64,000 bases of DNA from Lachnospiraceae bacterium (lineage in GTDB: Bacteria; Bacillota; Clostridia; Lachnospirales; Lachnospiraceae): positions 1 to 64,000 of the forward strand of contig SVDN01000011.1 of NCBI GenBank assembly GCA_015057825.1, given 5' to 3'. Positions 34,704 through 45,684 of this stretch are shown here, piece after piece; positions within the stretch are counted from its first letter, which is position 1, and the number at the start of each line of letters is the position of its first letter. A program made the translations under genes and the position numbers. The notes under the pieces are model-generated. The model was not told the origin of the DNA. It worked only from the letters and a program-made list of their open reading frames with translations, and searched no databases.

Positions 34704-35714
34704 ATGAATAAGGTGTTATTGAAGTTCTCGGTGTTTTTTGTGGCACTGTTTGGCTGCGTATGGATGACTGCTTGTGATTCCCCATCGCGAGAGCCTATTA
34801 AGGCAAGAGATACGGTTGAAGAAACGGAACCGGTTACAATCGCGGCAGAGCCTGTGAAAATTCCGGAAATGTCTATTACGGCATCATTAAACGAGGATGC
34901 TTACTTTTACGAAGGGGACTATTTCGATATCGATACATTTGATAAAATCATGTGTATTCTTAATTTTTCCACAGGTGACAGCGTTCAAATAGCAAAAGAA
35001 ATGCTTTCTTGCAATTACATGGACACAAATCTTCCGGCGGGGGATGTGACCCTTGTTATTACATATGACAATATGAGTGTTGAGCTTCCGATTTGGGTTG
35101 AGCCTTATGTTGAAGAGGTTGTTTACGAACCACCGGCAATAACTTATGACTATCAGCTTGGGGTGCCTTTGTTTATGCAGCTTGATTATGGACTGCCGAG
35201 CGGATGTGAGGGTACGGCGCTGGCCATGTGCATCAACTATTTGGGTTACGGCGTAAGTCCGTATGATTTGTGTGAAACATATATGCCGAAGGATTACAAC
35301 TGCACGGACCCATATGTTGCATTTATAGGGGATCCTGCAGATCCGTATTCTTTTGGATGCGCATCGCCTGTTGTTATTCAAACGGCCTATAATTACATGG
35401 CCGCATCAGGTGCTCCTTTGCAAGTGATTGACCACACCGGAGATTTGGAAGGCGTTTATAATGAAATAGCATCCGGCTATCCGGTGGCTGTATGTGTATC
35501 GGAAAATTTCTCGAGACCATTTTGGTTCGTTGATACATTGAATGGAACGGATTATTTCTGGTGGCATGCATCCTGGCACTATATAGCTGTTGTTGGTGTT
35601 AACGACTACACCGTAACCGTAAACGATCCACTGTACGGATATTACACAGTTGATAAAGGTCTTTTTGAGTGGATATGGTGGGAAATGGGTGCACAGGCAG
35701 TTGCAGTGCATTAA
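34704..35714 (+). CDS. C39-like cysteine peptidase lipoprotein
   Basis: A 336-residue protein. The N-terminal signal VFFVALFGCVWMTACDSPS has a lipobox-like MTAC, so it is probably tethered to the outer membrane face. After a short beta-domain, the C39_2 domain shows Cys in GLPSGCEGTAL, His in SWHYIAVVGV and Asp in VNDPLYGYY. It shares the motifs IGDP and QTAYNY, and the ending GAQAVAVH, with the peptidase at 6195-7025 (GRQAVVIH). ATG 34704 is chosen over GTG 34695 from the position of GAGG. The substrate is unknown. Confidence 0.82.
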   Translation: MNKVLLKFSVFFVALFGCVWMTACDSPSREPIKARDTVEETEPVTIAAEPVKIPEMSITASLNEDAYFYEGDYFDIDTFDKIMCILNFSTGDSVQIAKEMLSCNYMDTNLPAGDVTLVITYDNMSVELPIWVEPYVEEVVYEPPAITYDYQLGVPLFMQLDYGLPSGCEGTALAMCINYLGYGVSPYDLCETYMPKDYNCTDPYVAFIGDPADPYSFGCASPVVIQTAYNYMAASGAPLQVIDHTGDLEGVYNEIASGYPVAVCVSENFSRPFWFVDTLNGTDYFWWHASWHYIAVVGVNDYTVTVNDPLYGYYTVDKGLFEWIWWEMGAQAVAVH

Positions 35715-35738
35715 TAAATATTACAATTATAGAAAACG

Positions 35739-35768
35739 AAATCGACCGCAAGATGCGGTCGATTTTTC
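35739..35768 (+). terminator. Terminator of the C39-like lipoprotein gene
   Basis: AAATCGACCGC-AAGAT-GCGGTCGATTTTT. Confidence 0.9.
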
Positions 35769-35790
35769 ATGTATTTATGCTTTATTAATA

Positions 35791-36006
35791 TTAATCATTT
35801 GGAATTTTATCTTCAGGAAGTCCCGAAATATCGAGGGCTTCCTCTTTTGACATGCCACGTGCGATACATTTTTTATAAACTTCAATTTGCTCTTCGAGTT
35901 TTCCTTCTGCACGTTGTTCTTTAAGTTTATCCGATGGTAATTCTAACACTTTTCCGCCCATAATATCATCAACTTCTTTCTTGATTGCATTCGTTACAGA
36001 TTTCAA
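35791..36006 (-). pseudogene. Possible remnant of an Rpn/PD-(D/E)XK transposase-like gene
   Basis: A 71-residue minus-strand ORF, SVTNAIKKEVDDIMGG then KEQRAEGKLEEQIEVYKKC and GMSKEEALDISGLPEDKI. The Lys/Glu/Gly-rich helix followed by a short 'EEALDISGL' end resembles the C-terminus of Rpn-family recombination-promoting nucleases. The catalytic domain is absent and there is no ribosome site before the TTG start. I read it as a leftover fragment, with low certainty. Confidence 0.35.
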
Positions 36007-36114
36007 AATTGATTTTATAGTAAAGTATTAAAAGAGTCAATGTTATTCAAAGTTTTTTTAAAAATGTAATGGTATATTGAAAAAAAGTATAGATAAATTC
36101 AATAAAACAAGTGA

Positions 36115-36180
36115 GTTAGTATTGACTAACAAATCGGGGGGGTAAAATTGTAATGTAAGTGAGTTCTTTTAAGCACTTAC
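36115..36180 (+). promoter_or_regulatory. Inverted repeat and leader hairpin before the surface-protein gene
   Basis: GTTAGT-ATTG-ACTAAC (36115-36130) overlaps a TTGACT that could be a -35, but the nearest TAAAAT is only 15 bp away. A run of seven G lies between. Downstream, GTAAGTG (36155-36161) pairs perfectly with CACTTAC (36174-36180) in the probable 5' leader. Confidence 0.4.
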
Positions 36181-36228
36181 ACGAAACTCGTAGTTTAAAT
36201 TATATTATTCTAATTCTTGGAGGGAAAA

Positions 36229-37932
36229 ATGAGATTATCATTAAAAAGAGGCATATTAATTGCCGCATTTTTTACTGCTTTGATTATTTTGGCTGTAGCA
36301 TTTAAGCCGGATACCGTAAAAGCAGATGAAGGATCAACAGATGCTACAAAAATTATTAAAGTTATGGACTTTGATAAGGGGGCGACAATACAAAACGGTG
36401 GTAACAATCTTTTGGTAAAAGCACCGGGAGAAACAGGTTCATATACCGTAGTAACAGCTAATGGTGATATAGCTACTATAGACAATTCAAAAGGAGAGAT
36501 AGAAACTATATCAGCAGCAGCAACATCTTCTGGCTATGGCAATTACTTTGTAGAGCAGAAGACCGTGGGAGATGTTACATATGCTAAAATAGTTAATTGC
36601 GATGGCACAAAGTTCGGAAGTATAGACAATTTTTACAAGGATATTAATTTTGTAGGAAATGTTTATGATGCAACATATTATTATATAGATGATAACAGTA
36701 TTTTACATGTAGAGACAGCTGATGGCAACGAGATACTGTCTTATGATATGCAGGGAGCTGCATTGCCGATGTTTGGTTATAGTAGTAATTTACCTTTGAT
36801 TTGCAAATTTGGCGACTTATATGTTGTTTGTAATGGTGGCAATAATCTTATGATACTTAATTCAAACGGTGTGAATGTAGCACCTCAGATTGATTATCCT
36901 GAAGGTTTTCAGCCATCGAAAGTCTACGTTATGAACTCAAAGGTTAAAGCTAATTATATATGCGTGTGCGCTGTACAAGAGGGAGCTAATCCAAGTGATT
37001 CTGTTTCATATCTTTACTACTTTGATAAAAATCTTAATGAAGCAACGGGAGAGCAGTTTGCTGCCGACAGCTACGTAACAGCTCCGGATAGCGTTATAAA
37101 TGATTATAATGGCTTGATTTTTAATAATGGTTCTGAAATATCAAAAGTTGTTCCTGAAGGATTCAATTATGCTTCTGAAACAACTATTAATGGTGTACCT
37201 TATGGTACGGGAACACAGTACGTAGATGGTAAGATGGTTAAAATCTTATATGATCTTAATGGAAATATTTTGATGACATCAACAAGATTATTTACATTTG
37301 CCGGATCATACTTTACATCAACGGATTCTAACGGAGTAGTTTCAATTTATAAGATCGAAAATACCATTGATCCTGTGGAAGTAATTGCAGAAGCAGCCAT
37401 CGAAGGATTTGATGCAGGAGCAAAAGTTGTTGACGCAGATGGTAATCCTGTAGAACTTGATCAGGTTACAATCAAAGCTGTTCAGGCAGCTCAGGAAACA
37501 GTAACAAAGGCTAAAGCAGCTCTTGCAGAAAAAGGAGTTGTTATTCCGAATAATGCACATGTTTCTATCTGGGATGTTGATTTAACAGATGCTGATGGCA
37601 ACGTTGTTAGACTTACAGATGGTAGCGTAAGATTCTATATGCCGGCTGAAAAAGGCTATGATGCAACAAATTTTGATGTAAAAGCTTACCACGTATTTCC
37701 TGACGGATCATGTGAAGAAGTTAAGACAGCATGGGTTCAGCAGGAAGACGGAACATACAGAGTTCAGGTAACAGCAACATCATTCAGCCCATATGTTGTA
37801 GTTTACAGTGAAAAATCAGCTGAAACACCGTCAACAGGCGATTCATCAAACATTATGATGCCAATCATCTTAGGCGCGGCAGCAGTAGCAGCGCTTGGAA
37901 TTACAGCAGCTAAAAAAAGACAGTTTGATTAA
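36229..37932 (+). CDS. Secreted surface protein with a TPSTGD sorting signal
   Basis: A 567-residue protein with an N-terminal signal peptide (GILIAAFFTALIILAVAF) and a C-terminal sorting signal ETPSTGDSSN followed by a membrane segment and AAKKRQFD. The body to about residue 380 looks beta-rich with no cysteine-based motif. The region after it (GFDAGAKVVDADGNPVELDQ, DVKAYHVFPDGSCEEVKTAW, VQVTATSFSPYVVVYSEK) resembles the small beta domains found before anchors in Clostridial surface proteins. GGAGGG precedes ATG 36229. The TPxTGD form suggests a housekeeping sortase other than the SrtC above. Ligand unknown. Confidence 0.75.
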   Translation: MRLSLKRGILIAAFFTALIILAVAFKPDTVKADEGSTDATKIIKVMDFDKGATIQNGGNNLLVKAPGETGSYTVVTANGDIATIDNSKGEIETISAAATSSGYGNYFVEQKTVGDVTYAKIVNCDGTKFGSIDNFYKDINFVGNVYDATYYYIDDNSILHVETADGNEILSYDMQGAALPMFGYSSNLPLICKFGDLYVVCNGGNNLMILNSNGVNVAPQIDYPEGFQPSKVYVMNSKVKANYICVCAVQEGANPSDSVSYLYYFDKNLNEATGEQFAADSYVTAPDSVINDYNGLIFNNGSEISKVVPEGFNYASETTINGVPYGTGTQYVDGKMVKILYDLNGNILMTSTRLFTFAGSYFTSTDSNGVVSIYKIENTIDPVEVIAEAAIEGFDAGAKVVDADGNPVELDQVTIKAVQAAQETVTKAKAALAEKGVVIPNNAHVSIWDVDLTDADGNVVRLTDGSVRFYMPAEKGYDATNFDVKAYHVFPDGSCEEVKTAWVQQEDGTYRVQVTATSFSPYVVVYSEKSAETPSTGDSSNIMMPIILGAAAVAALGITAAKKRQFD

Positions 37933-37956
37933 TTAATAATTATTCTTTAACGTTGG

Positions 37957-37986
37957 CAGGCCTCGCAAAAAGCGGGGCCTGTTTTA
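37957..37986 (+). terminator. Terminator of the surface-protein gene
   Basis: CAGGCCTCGC-AAAAA-GCGGGGCCTG followed by TTTT. Confidence 0.9.
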
Positions 37987-38113
37987 AAATGTGATGAAAT
38001 TAAAATATATATTAAGGATTTAGAGACACGGTTATGCTATAATAAACATAGATTTTGCCTTGATTTTTGATTCTTAAGAGGCATAATAATATAATTAAAA
38101 ATAGGGACATGAT

Positions 38114-39943
38114 ATGAAAAAGTGGCTTACAAAAGATTATGGATTGCCGGCTCTTGCGGCATTGTTTCTAATAATTTATCCATGGATAACAATTAAATGC
38201 AAAATTGGAATTTCAGCCTCGGAAGAGGCGCTGTTTGACAGTAGAGTTAATGGACTGTTGGATTTGTTCCTTAAAGGCAAATCGGTTTTAGTGGTGATTT
38301 TTGCACTCATTTTTCTTGTGATACTAGCCTATGTGGCATATGAAAAGAAAAAAAGAAAGCTTAAGACATCAAAAAAGAAAAAAGGTTCTTCTAAGGCAGC
38401 AGTCGCTTCGGAGAATACATCTACATTTACTATGCCGATGAAAAAAGAAAGGCTCTTAATTCCGGCAGCGGTATTTATAGTTTTGAATATCCTGTCATTA
38501 TTAATGTCTGAATACAAAGATGTTGCTTTTCGCGGAAATTCAAACTCTTTGGAAGGCTTTCTGCAAGTGCTTTCATATTGTGTGATTTTTGTTGCGGCGC
38601 TTGTGGCTTTTGCGAAAGAAGATAATCTCGTATATCTTAAGATTTCTGCTATAGCACTTGGCGTTATAAGTATTATTCTTACTCTTATTGAGGTGCTTTA
38701 CGAGCCTCTTTCAAAGATTATAATAGGCGATTCATGGTCCAGTGAATACGTGAATATGACGGTGTTGACTTTCTATAATACCACGTATTTTGCGGCCTTT
38801 CTCGCAATGTTGATACCGATAGTTTTTGCAATCTTTTTGTTTGAGACTAGTATGAAGCTGTCATTAATAAGCGGCTTTGTGTTTACCGGCCTTTTTATTG
38901 TGAATATTACGACACGTTCTACCATGTCTCTTTATGTAGTTATAGCATCATCGGTTGTGCTGCTTGTAATTAAGCTTATACAGTTGCTCAAAAAACCGAA
39001 GACCGAAACACCAAAGAGAAAAGGCTTGATTAGTTTGGTAGTTCCTATATGCTTTGTTGTCCTTTTGTTTGCTATAAATGCTGTAAGCAACAATGCATTG
39101 CTTTATAGGGCATCATCGGCGGGAAACAATGAAACCGCGGCTATTCATAAAGATAATTACTATAAACTTTGTGACATTCAAAATGAAGACGGGGTTATTG
39201 TATTTACAGGCGAGGATTCGTCATTTAGCGTTTCTGTGGATGAAAACGGCAGCATAAAGTTTGAATCTCCGGAAGGCATGGAAATGCGCATGGAGGATAA
39301 TATTATCAAGTTCGACGGAGAATTCGATGCTGTGACAGCTTGGTTTGAAGGTGGATACCTCGCGGTAGATTTGGGATATCAAAATCCGATTTATTTCGGA
39401 ATAACGGATGATGGAATTGTTGCGGTAAGTCCGGATGGAAGACCAATCGAAGATATGTCGGGAAATGGCTTGGAATTGGATAGTCTCTATAGCATTGCAA
39501 CAGGTCGTGGCTTCTACTGGGTGAACAGCCTGCCTATAATTAAGGAATGCATAATAACGGGACATGGACTCGGAACTTTCGGGCTTTACTTTAACCAAAC
39601 AGACATTGTGGGGAGCTTAAATACTCATGGAACGATTTATACTCTGGTTGACCATCCGCATAATATGTATATTCAAGTGGCGGTGCAAACCGGTGTAATT
39701 AGTTTAATAGCTTTGCTGGCTATATATGTAATCAGCTTGATTTGTGGAGTACGTAAAACAAAGGTAATGGAGCTTATATCAAACAAAGGCCTTTTGGTTG
39801 GTGTCTTTGTTGCGGTTCTTAGCTTTATGGTATGCTCACTGACAACAGACAGTATGCTTACTACGACTCCGATATTCTGCGTGTTGTTGGGAACATTGAC
39901 AGGATTGGAAGTTGAGAAGAAATTAACAGTATCGAACCGCTAA
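38114..39943 (+). CDS. O-antigen ligase/polymerase-like membrane protein (Wzy_C)
   Basis: A 609-residue protein with about 12 membrane helices, a lysine-rich cytoplasmic loop (EKKKRKLKTSKKKKGSSK) and a large outer loop of about 130 residues. That loop ends GRGFYWVNSLPIIKE, ITGHGLGTFGLYF and VDHPHNMYIQVAVQTGVIS, which are the landmarks of the Wzy_C/RfaL family (the HN-Y motif and the G-GxxTF motif). It probably transfers or polymerises a lipid-linked glycan for a capsule or cell-wall polymer. No glycosyltransferases are adjacent, so the pathway is not visible here. Confidence 0.85.
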   Translation: MKKWLTKDYGLPALAALFLIIYPWITIKCKIGISASEEALFDSRVNGLLDLFLKGKSVLVVIFALIFLVILAYVAYEKKKRKLKTSKKKKGSSKAAVASENTSTFTMPMKKERLLIPAAVFIVLNILSLLMSEYKDVAFRGNSNSLEGFLQVLSYCVIFVAALVAFAKEDNLVYLKISAIALGVISIILTLIEVLYEPLSKIIIGDSWSSEYVNMTVLTFYNTTYFAAFLAMLIPIVFAIFLFETSMKLSLISGFVFTGLFIVNITTRSTMSLYVVIASSVVLLVIKLIQLLKKPKTETPKRKGLISLVVPICFVVLLFAINAVSNNALLYRASSAGNNETAAIHKDNYYKLCDIQNEDGVIVFTGEDSSFSVSVDENGSIKFESPEGMEMRMEDNIIKFDGEFDAVTAWFEGGYLAVDLGYQNPIYFGITDDGIVAVSPDGRPIEDMSGNGLELDSLYSIATGRGFYWVNSLPIIKECIITGHGLGTFGLYFNQTDIVGSLNTHGTIYTLVDHPHNMYIQVAVQTGVISLIALLAIYVISLICGVRKTKVMELISNKGLLVGVFVAVLSFMVCSLTTDSMLTTTPIFCVLLGTLTGLEVEKKLTVSNR

Positions 39944-39984
39944 AAAATAGGATATAATTAACATATACGAGAGGGGTTTTGCAT

Positions 39985-40875
39985 ATGAATAAGAAAAGTA
40001 TAATCGGACTTATTGTTATGGCGGCGATTTCGGTCTGTATGACTTTTGGCATTGATGCTTACAAGGACAGTCAGCCAAAAGTTACCACATTGGAGTTTGA
40101 AACACCGAAGTCGGCGGTCGAGGGTGAAAACTACAACTTTGAGGCTAAGCTTTTTGAACCGAATGATGGCAAAAGCGTGCATCCTGTGGTTATTATAGCT
40201 CACGGTTATAACAGCACCATGGATAATTGTGAAGATGTTGCAACTGCCTACACACAGGCGGGCTATGCCGCAATAGTTTTTGATTTTGTAGGTGGTTCAA
40301 GAAACAGTTCCACTCAGGTGCATTCTTCGGAAATGACCACATTTACCGAAGTTACCGACTACGAAATCGTGTTGGATTATGTGCTTGAAAGCGACAGTTT
40401 CGACCACGACAATGTTTTTATAAGCGGTCAAAGCTTCGGCGGACTTATTGCTACTGTGGTTGCCGAGAAAAATCAGGACAGAATCAATTCCGTAGTGCTT
40501 TTTTATCCGGCATACAATATGGTGGAAAATTCCGGCAAGGTTTTGGAAGCCGGAGTTACGGAGGATAAGAAAAACAGCGACGAGGTATCGGAAAGCTTGT
40601 ATTCTTGGGATGGGCTTTTGGTCAGTGAAAGATATTTGACGGAGCTTAATTCTTTGGACATAACCGGCATCATCGGCAATTTAAATAAAGATGTAATCAT
40701 CATGCAAGGAGATTTGGATACGGATGTGACCTTAGAATCCACGCAAGAGTTTTTGCAATATTTCCCATCTGCAAAATTGGTGATTATTACAGGCGGAAGC
40801 CACGGCTTTTGGGGCGAGCAGTTAGAGCAGGCTTGCAGTGAATCCATTGAGTTTTTGAATACGCATTTGAAATAA
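39985..40875 (+). CDS. Membrane-tethered alpha/beta hydrolase
   Basis: A 296-residue protein with one N-terminal membrane segment (SIIGLIVMAAISVCMTFGI) and an outward-facing alpha/beta hydrolase domain. The oxyanion strand is VVIIAHGYNSTMDN, the nucleophile is in GQSFGG, a probable acid is in MQGDLDTDVT, and His is in TGGSHGFW. The acyl-aminoacyl-peptidase/esterase type of fold is likely; the substrate is unknown. GAGAGGGG precedes ATG 39985. A small membrane protein follows 17 bp later. Confidence 0.85.
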   Translation: MNKKSIIGLIVMAAISVCMTFGIDAYKDSQPKVTTLEFETPKSAVEGENYNFEAKLFEPNDGKSVHPVVIIAHGYNSTMDNCEDVATAYTQAGYAAIVFDFVGGSRNSSTQVHSSEMTTFTEVTDYEIVLDYVLESDSFDHDNVFISGQSFGGLIATVVAEKNQDRINSVVLFYPAYNMVENSGKVLEAGVTEDKKNSDEVSESLYSWDGLLVSERYLTELNSLDITGIIGNLNKDVIIMQGDLDTDVTLESTQEFLQYFPSAKLVIITGGSHGFWGEQLEQACSESIEFLNTHLK

Positions 40876-40892
40876 GCGGATGAGGGAATTAT

Positions 40893-41561
40893 ATGACTTT
40901 TGCGACTGCATACAAATCTGTGGGAAAATTGTATAGAGCGGGAATTATGATGCTAATCGCCACGAGTATTACGTCTGTGGGACTTATCCTCACTTTGCTT
41001 ATATCATCGGTCTTGTACCATGACTTGCTGGGGGACCCTATGGATTACGGAGAGACTTATGCATCCTTTGTGACAAAGGGCACATCCATTGCGGTTTACG
41101 GCTCTGTTATGATGCATTTGGGGCTTGTTCTGTTGGTGATTTCCTACTTTATGCTTGTAATGGCTTTGAGATTTACTTTAAAAGACGGCCCGCTTTTCAG
41201 ACAAGGGCTTATCCTTTCGATTGTAATGCTTGCCTTGTCCTTTGGGGCGTTTCTGATGTTGACTTTTAAAGGAAATTATAGAATATGTTTTGCGATGCTG
41301 TTTCTTTCCGCAATTGCAAATATGTTTATAATGATTCTTGTAATCAATGCATTGCGTAAGCTTTACAGTGAGATTTCGGGCAAAAGAGCAGCCTTTGTTG
41401 CGGTTATAATGATTATTGCCTTGGTTTTTGCACTAATGGAGTTCGTTTTTTCAAAGTATGCATTTGCATTGGCCGGAATTTCCGGAGTAGCTATGATTGT
41501 TTCTTATATTTGTTATCCGGCAGTAATTGCGAAGGCGAGGAAGGAGTTGTATCTGCCGTAA
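40893..41561 (+). CDS. Six-helix membrane protein of unknown function
   Basis: A 222-residue protein with about six hydrophobic helices (IMMLIATSITSVGLILTLLI, MMHLGLVLLVISYFMLVMAL, and others) and short loops. GAGGGAATTAT precedes ATG 40893, and it is 17 bp after the hydrolase gene, so they are likely co-transcribed. No recognised family motif. No obvious terminator precedes the hrcA promoter. Confidence 0.75.
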   Translation: MTFATAYKSVGKLYRAGIMMLIATSITSVGLILTLLISSVLYHDLLGDPMDYGETYASFVTKGTSIAVYGSVMMHLGLVLLVISYFMLVMALRFTLKDGPLFRQGLILSIVMLALSFGAFLMLTFKGNYRICFAMLFLSAIANMFIMILVINALRKLYSEISGKRAAFVAVIMIIALVFALMEFVFSKYAFALAGISGVAMIVSYICYPAVIAKARKELYLP

Positions 41562-41606
41562 GTATTAGAAAGAGATATTGATGTTTATTGGATTTCAAAA
41601 ATAATA

Positions 41607-41635
41607 TTGACAAACAATTCTTGGAGTGTTAAATT
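41607..41635 (+). promoter_or_regulatory. Promoter of the hrcA-grpE-dnaK-dnaJ operon
   Basis: TTGACA, 17-bp spacer, TAAATT. The start site would fall near 41642, a few bases before the CIRCE element. Confidence 0.8.
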
Positions 41636-41649
41636 ACTTATAGGAAGTA

Positions 41650-41676
41650 TTAGCACTCCTTTTTAATGAGTGCTAA
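41650..41676 (+). promoter_or_regulatory. CIRCE operator of the hrcA operon
   Basis: TTAGCACTC-N9-GAGTGCTAA, perfect, between the promoter and the hrcA ribosome site. HrcA binding here gives negative autoregulation that heat stress relieves (established for the family). Confidence 0.97.
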
Positions 41677-41698
41677 CAATTCGAAAGGAAGTGAATTC

Positions 41699-42754
41699 GT
41701 GGAACTTGATGCAAGAAAAATGAAAATCTTACAGGCGATTATTCAAAATTACCTTGAAACCGGGGAGCCTGTAGGTTCAAGAACAATTTCAAAAGATCCT
41801 GAGCTTAACCTAAGCTCGGCAACCATCAGAAATGAAATGGCTGATTTGGAAGAAATGGGACTCATCTTACAGCCTCATACATCAGCGGGACGAATTCCTT
41901 CGGACAAGGGCTACAGGCTTTATGTTGATAACATGATAGCCGAAAAGGAGAAAGACCTTGCGGAGCGCGAAAAAGAAGTCGAAGATATGAAAGACTTCTT
42001 AAACAAGAAAGTCGACAAGGTTGAAGAAATCCTTCAGGGGATGGCCAAAATGCTTGCGGTTAATACAAACTACGCAACCATGATTTCGGCTCCGCCGGCT
42101 AAGCTTAACCGCCTTAAATTCATCCAGCTTTCGCAGGTTGAAGAAGGAAAAATCCTTTGTGTTATCGTAATGGAAGGTAACATCATTAAAAATAAGATAA
42201 TAAATGTTGATGCCGAGCTTGACAGCGAGACAATTTTAAAACTCAACATTTTATGTAATACAAGCTTAAACGGCCTTACGGCTCAGGAAATAAATCTTGG
42301 AATCATCTCCAAGATGACGGGTCAGGCAGGAGAGCAGGTTGAAGTCGTTAAAAGCATTATAGAAGCAATTGCCGAAACCATCGGCGATGAAGAAGCATAC
42401 GAGGTTTACACCGGAGGTACAACAAACATTTTCAAATATCCGGAGCTTTCGGGCAGCGAAAAAGCCAGCGAGTTGATTTCAACATTCGAAGAAAAACAGT
42501 TGCTTGCAACACTTGCGGATGAAAATGAAAGCGAAAATACGGGTACCGGCATTCAGATTTACATAGGCGAGGAAAACCATGAACAGCGCCTTAAAGATTG
42601 CTCGGTTGTTACAGCCAAGTATGAAATAGAAGAAGGTGTGCAAGGCACAATCGGTATCATCGGTCCGAAACGTATGGACTACGAAAAGGTTGTGGAAGCC
42701 CTTAAATCCGTACAAACTCAACTGGATAACGTTTTTAAGAAAAACAAAGATTAG
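41699..42754 (+). CDS. hrcA: Heat-inducible transcription repressor HrcA
   Basis: A 351-residue repressor of class I heat-shock genes. The N-terminal winged helix is typical: LDARKMKILQAIIQNYLETG, EPVGSRTISKDPELNLSSAT and HTSAGRIPSDKGYRLYVD. A GAF-like region and dimerisation part follow. The start is GTG 41699, because AAAGGAAG lies 7-8 bases upstream; the in-frame ATG at 41666 lies inside the CIRCE operator. It probably controls both this operon and htpG in the window. Confidence 0.97.
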   Translation: MELDARKMKILQAIIQNYLETGEPVGSRTISKDPELNLSSATIRNEMADLEEMGLILQPHTSAGRIPSDKGYRLYVDNMIAEKEKDLAEREKEVEDMKDFLNKKVDKVEEILQGMAKMLAVNTNYATMISAPPAKLNRLKFIQLSQVEEGKILCVIVMEGNIIKNKIINVDAELDSETILKLNILCNTSLNGLTAQEINLGIISKMTGQAGEQVEVVKSIIEAIAETIGDEEAYEVYTGGTTNIFKYPELSGSEKASELISTFEEKQLLATLADENESENTGTGIQIYIGEENHEQRLKDCSVVTAKYEIEEGVQGTIGIIGPKRMDYEKVVEALKSVQTQLDNVFKKNKD

Positions 42755-42834
42755 CGGATTGCGGTTAACATAAAACTTTATAGGTGAATTCAATAATAAT
42801 CCAAATTTAAATATATATCATGGAGGTGGAAATT

Positions 42835-43494
42835 GTGGCAAACAAAAAGACCACTGAAAATAAAGAAGAAGAATTAAAGAAGGCACAGGCTGAAAAAGCG
42901 GAAGCCGAAGTTGATGAAACTGCTGAGGAGACAAAAGCCGAAGCAGAAGCCGAACAGACGGCTGAAGAAGCAAACGAAAATGCCGAAGGCGAAGCAGCAG
43001 ATGAAGCTGAAGGCGAGGACGGCAAAAAAGGCTTGTTTAAGAAAAAGCCGAAGAAAGACAAAAAAGACGAAATGATTGAAGAATTAAACGACAAATATAA
43101 ACGTCTTTTTGCGGAGTTTGACAACTTCAGAAAACGCAGCGAAGCCGAGAAAGCATCAAACTACGAATTCGGAGCAAGAGATGTTATCTTAAAAGTGCTT
43201 CCGATAGTTGATAACTTCGAACGTGGACTTGATACAATTCCGGAAGAAGAAAAGGGAACTCCTTTTGCCGACGGCATGGAAATGATTTACAAGCAGCTTA
43301 TGACAGCACTTGACGATCTCGGAGTTAAGCCTATCGAAGCCGTGGGAGCGGAATTCAATCCTGAATTTCATAATGCGGTGATGCAGACGGACCTCGAAGA
43401 ATTCGGTGAAAACATCGTTTCTCAGGAAATGCAAAAAGGATACATGTACAAAGAAAAAGCTATCAGACCATCAATGGTGGCTGTTAACAAATAA
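42835..43494 (+). CDS. grpE: Nucleotide exchange factor GrpE
   Basis: A 219-residue DnaK co-chaperone. The long N-terminal region is mostly Glu/Ala/Lys (low complexity, about 75 residues, probably a coiled coil or disordered). The GrpE core follows: YKRLFAEFDNFRKRSEAEKA, VLPIVDNFERGLD, IEAVGAEFNPEFHNAVM and GYMYKEKAIRPSMVAV. GTG 42835 is chosen because GGAGGTGG lies 6 bases before it; ATG 42820 overlaps that site. Confidence 0.96.
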   Translation: MANKKTTENKEEELKKAQAEKAEAEVDETAEETKAEAEAEQTAEEANENAEGEAADEAEGEDGKKGLFKKKPKKDKKDEMIEELNDKYKRLFAEFDNFRKRSEAEKASNYEFGARDVILKVLPIVDNFERGLDTIPEEEKGTPFADGMEMIYKQLMTALDDLGVKPIEAVGAEFNPEFHNAVMQTDLEEFGENIVSQEMQKGYMYKEKAIRPSMVAVNK

Positions 43495-43578
43495 AAGTAA
43501 CTTACAGTTCAACATTCCAAAAGTTTAAGCTTTGGATTGCGTTGGCAAGAAAAGAGATAAAAGGATAGATTCTCATAG

Positions 43579-45553
<1,975 letters not shown>

Positions 45554-45580
45554 TAATAAACACTGATTTTTAATGAGTTG

Positions 45581-45626
45581 AAAGCTCCGATTTTGAACGC
45601 AGAAAGTGCGGAATATTCGGAGCTTT
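45581..45626 (+). other. Strong hairpin between dnaK and dnaJ
   Basis: Perfect arms AAAGCTCCGA (45581-45590) and TCGGAGCTTT (45617-45626), with an inner CGCA-GAAAG-TGCG hairpin. No T-run follows, so it is more likely an mRNA processing or stability element, or an attenuator, than a full terminator. A weak promoter (TTGACC...TATGTA) lies between it and dnaJ. Confidence 0.6.
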
Positions 45627-45684
45627 GAACACATTGACCTATATACATCATGTATTATGTAAACTTAAAGAAAAGGGTTTAAAA

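Noticed and set aside
36135..36142. Poly-G tract as a phase-variation switch
   Set aside because: Seven G lie in a non-coding leader, short for slippage, and no in-frame effect on the downstream gene can be seen.
41666..41698. Upstream ATG start for hrcA
   Set aside because: The ATG lies within the CIRCE operator and has no ribosome site; GTG 41699 has AAAGGAAG at the right distance and matches the family N-terminus.
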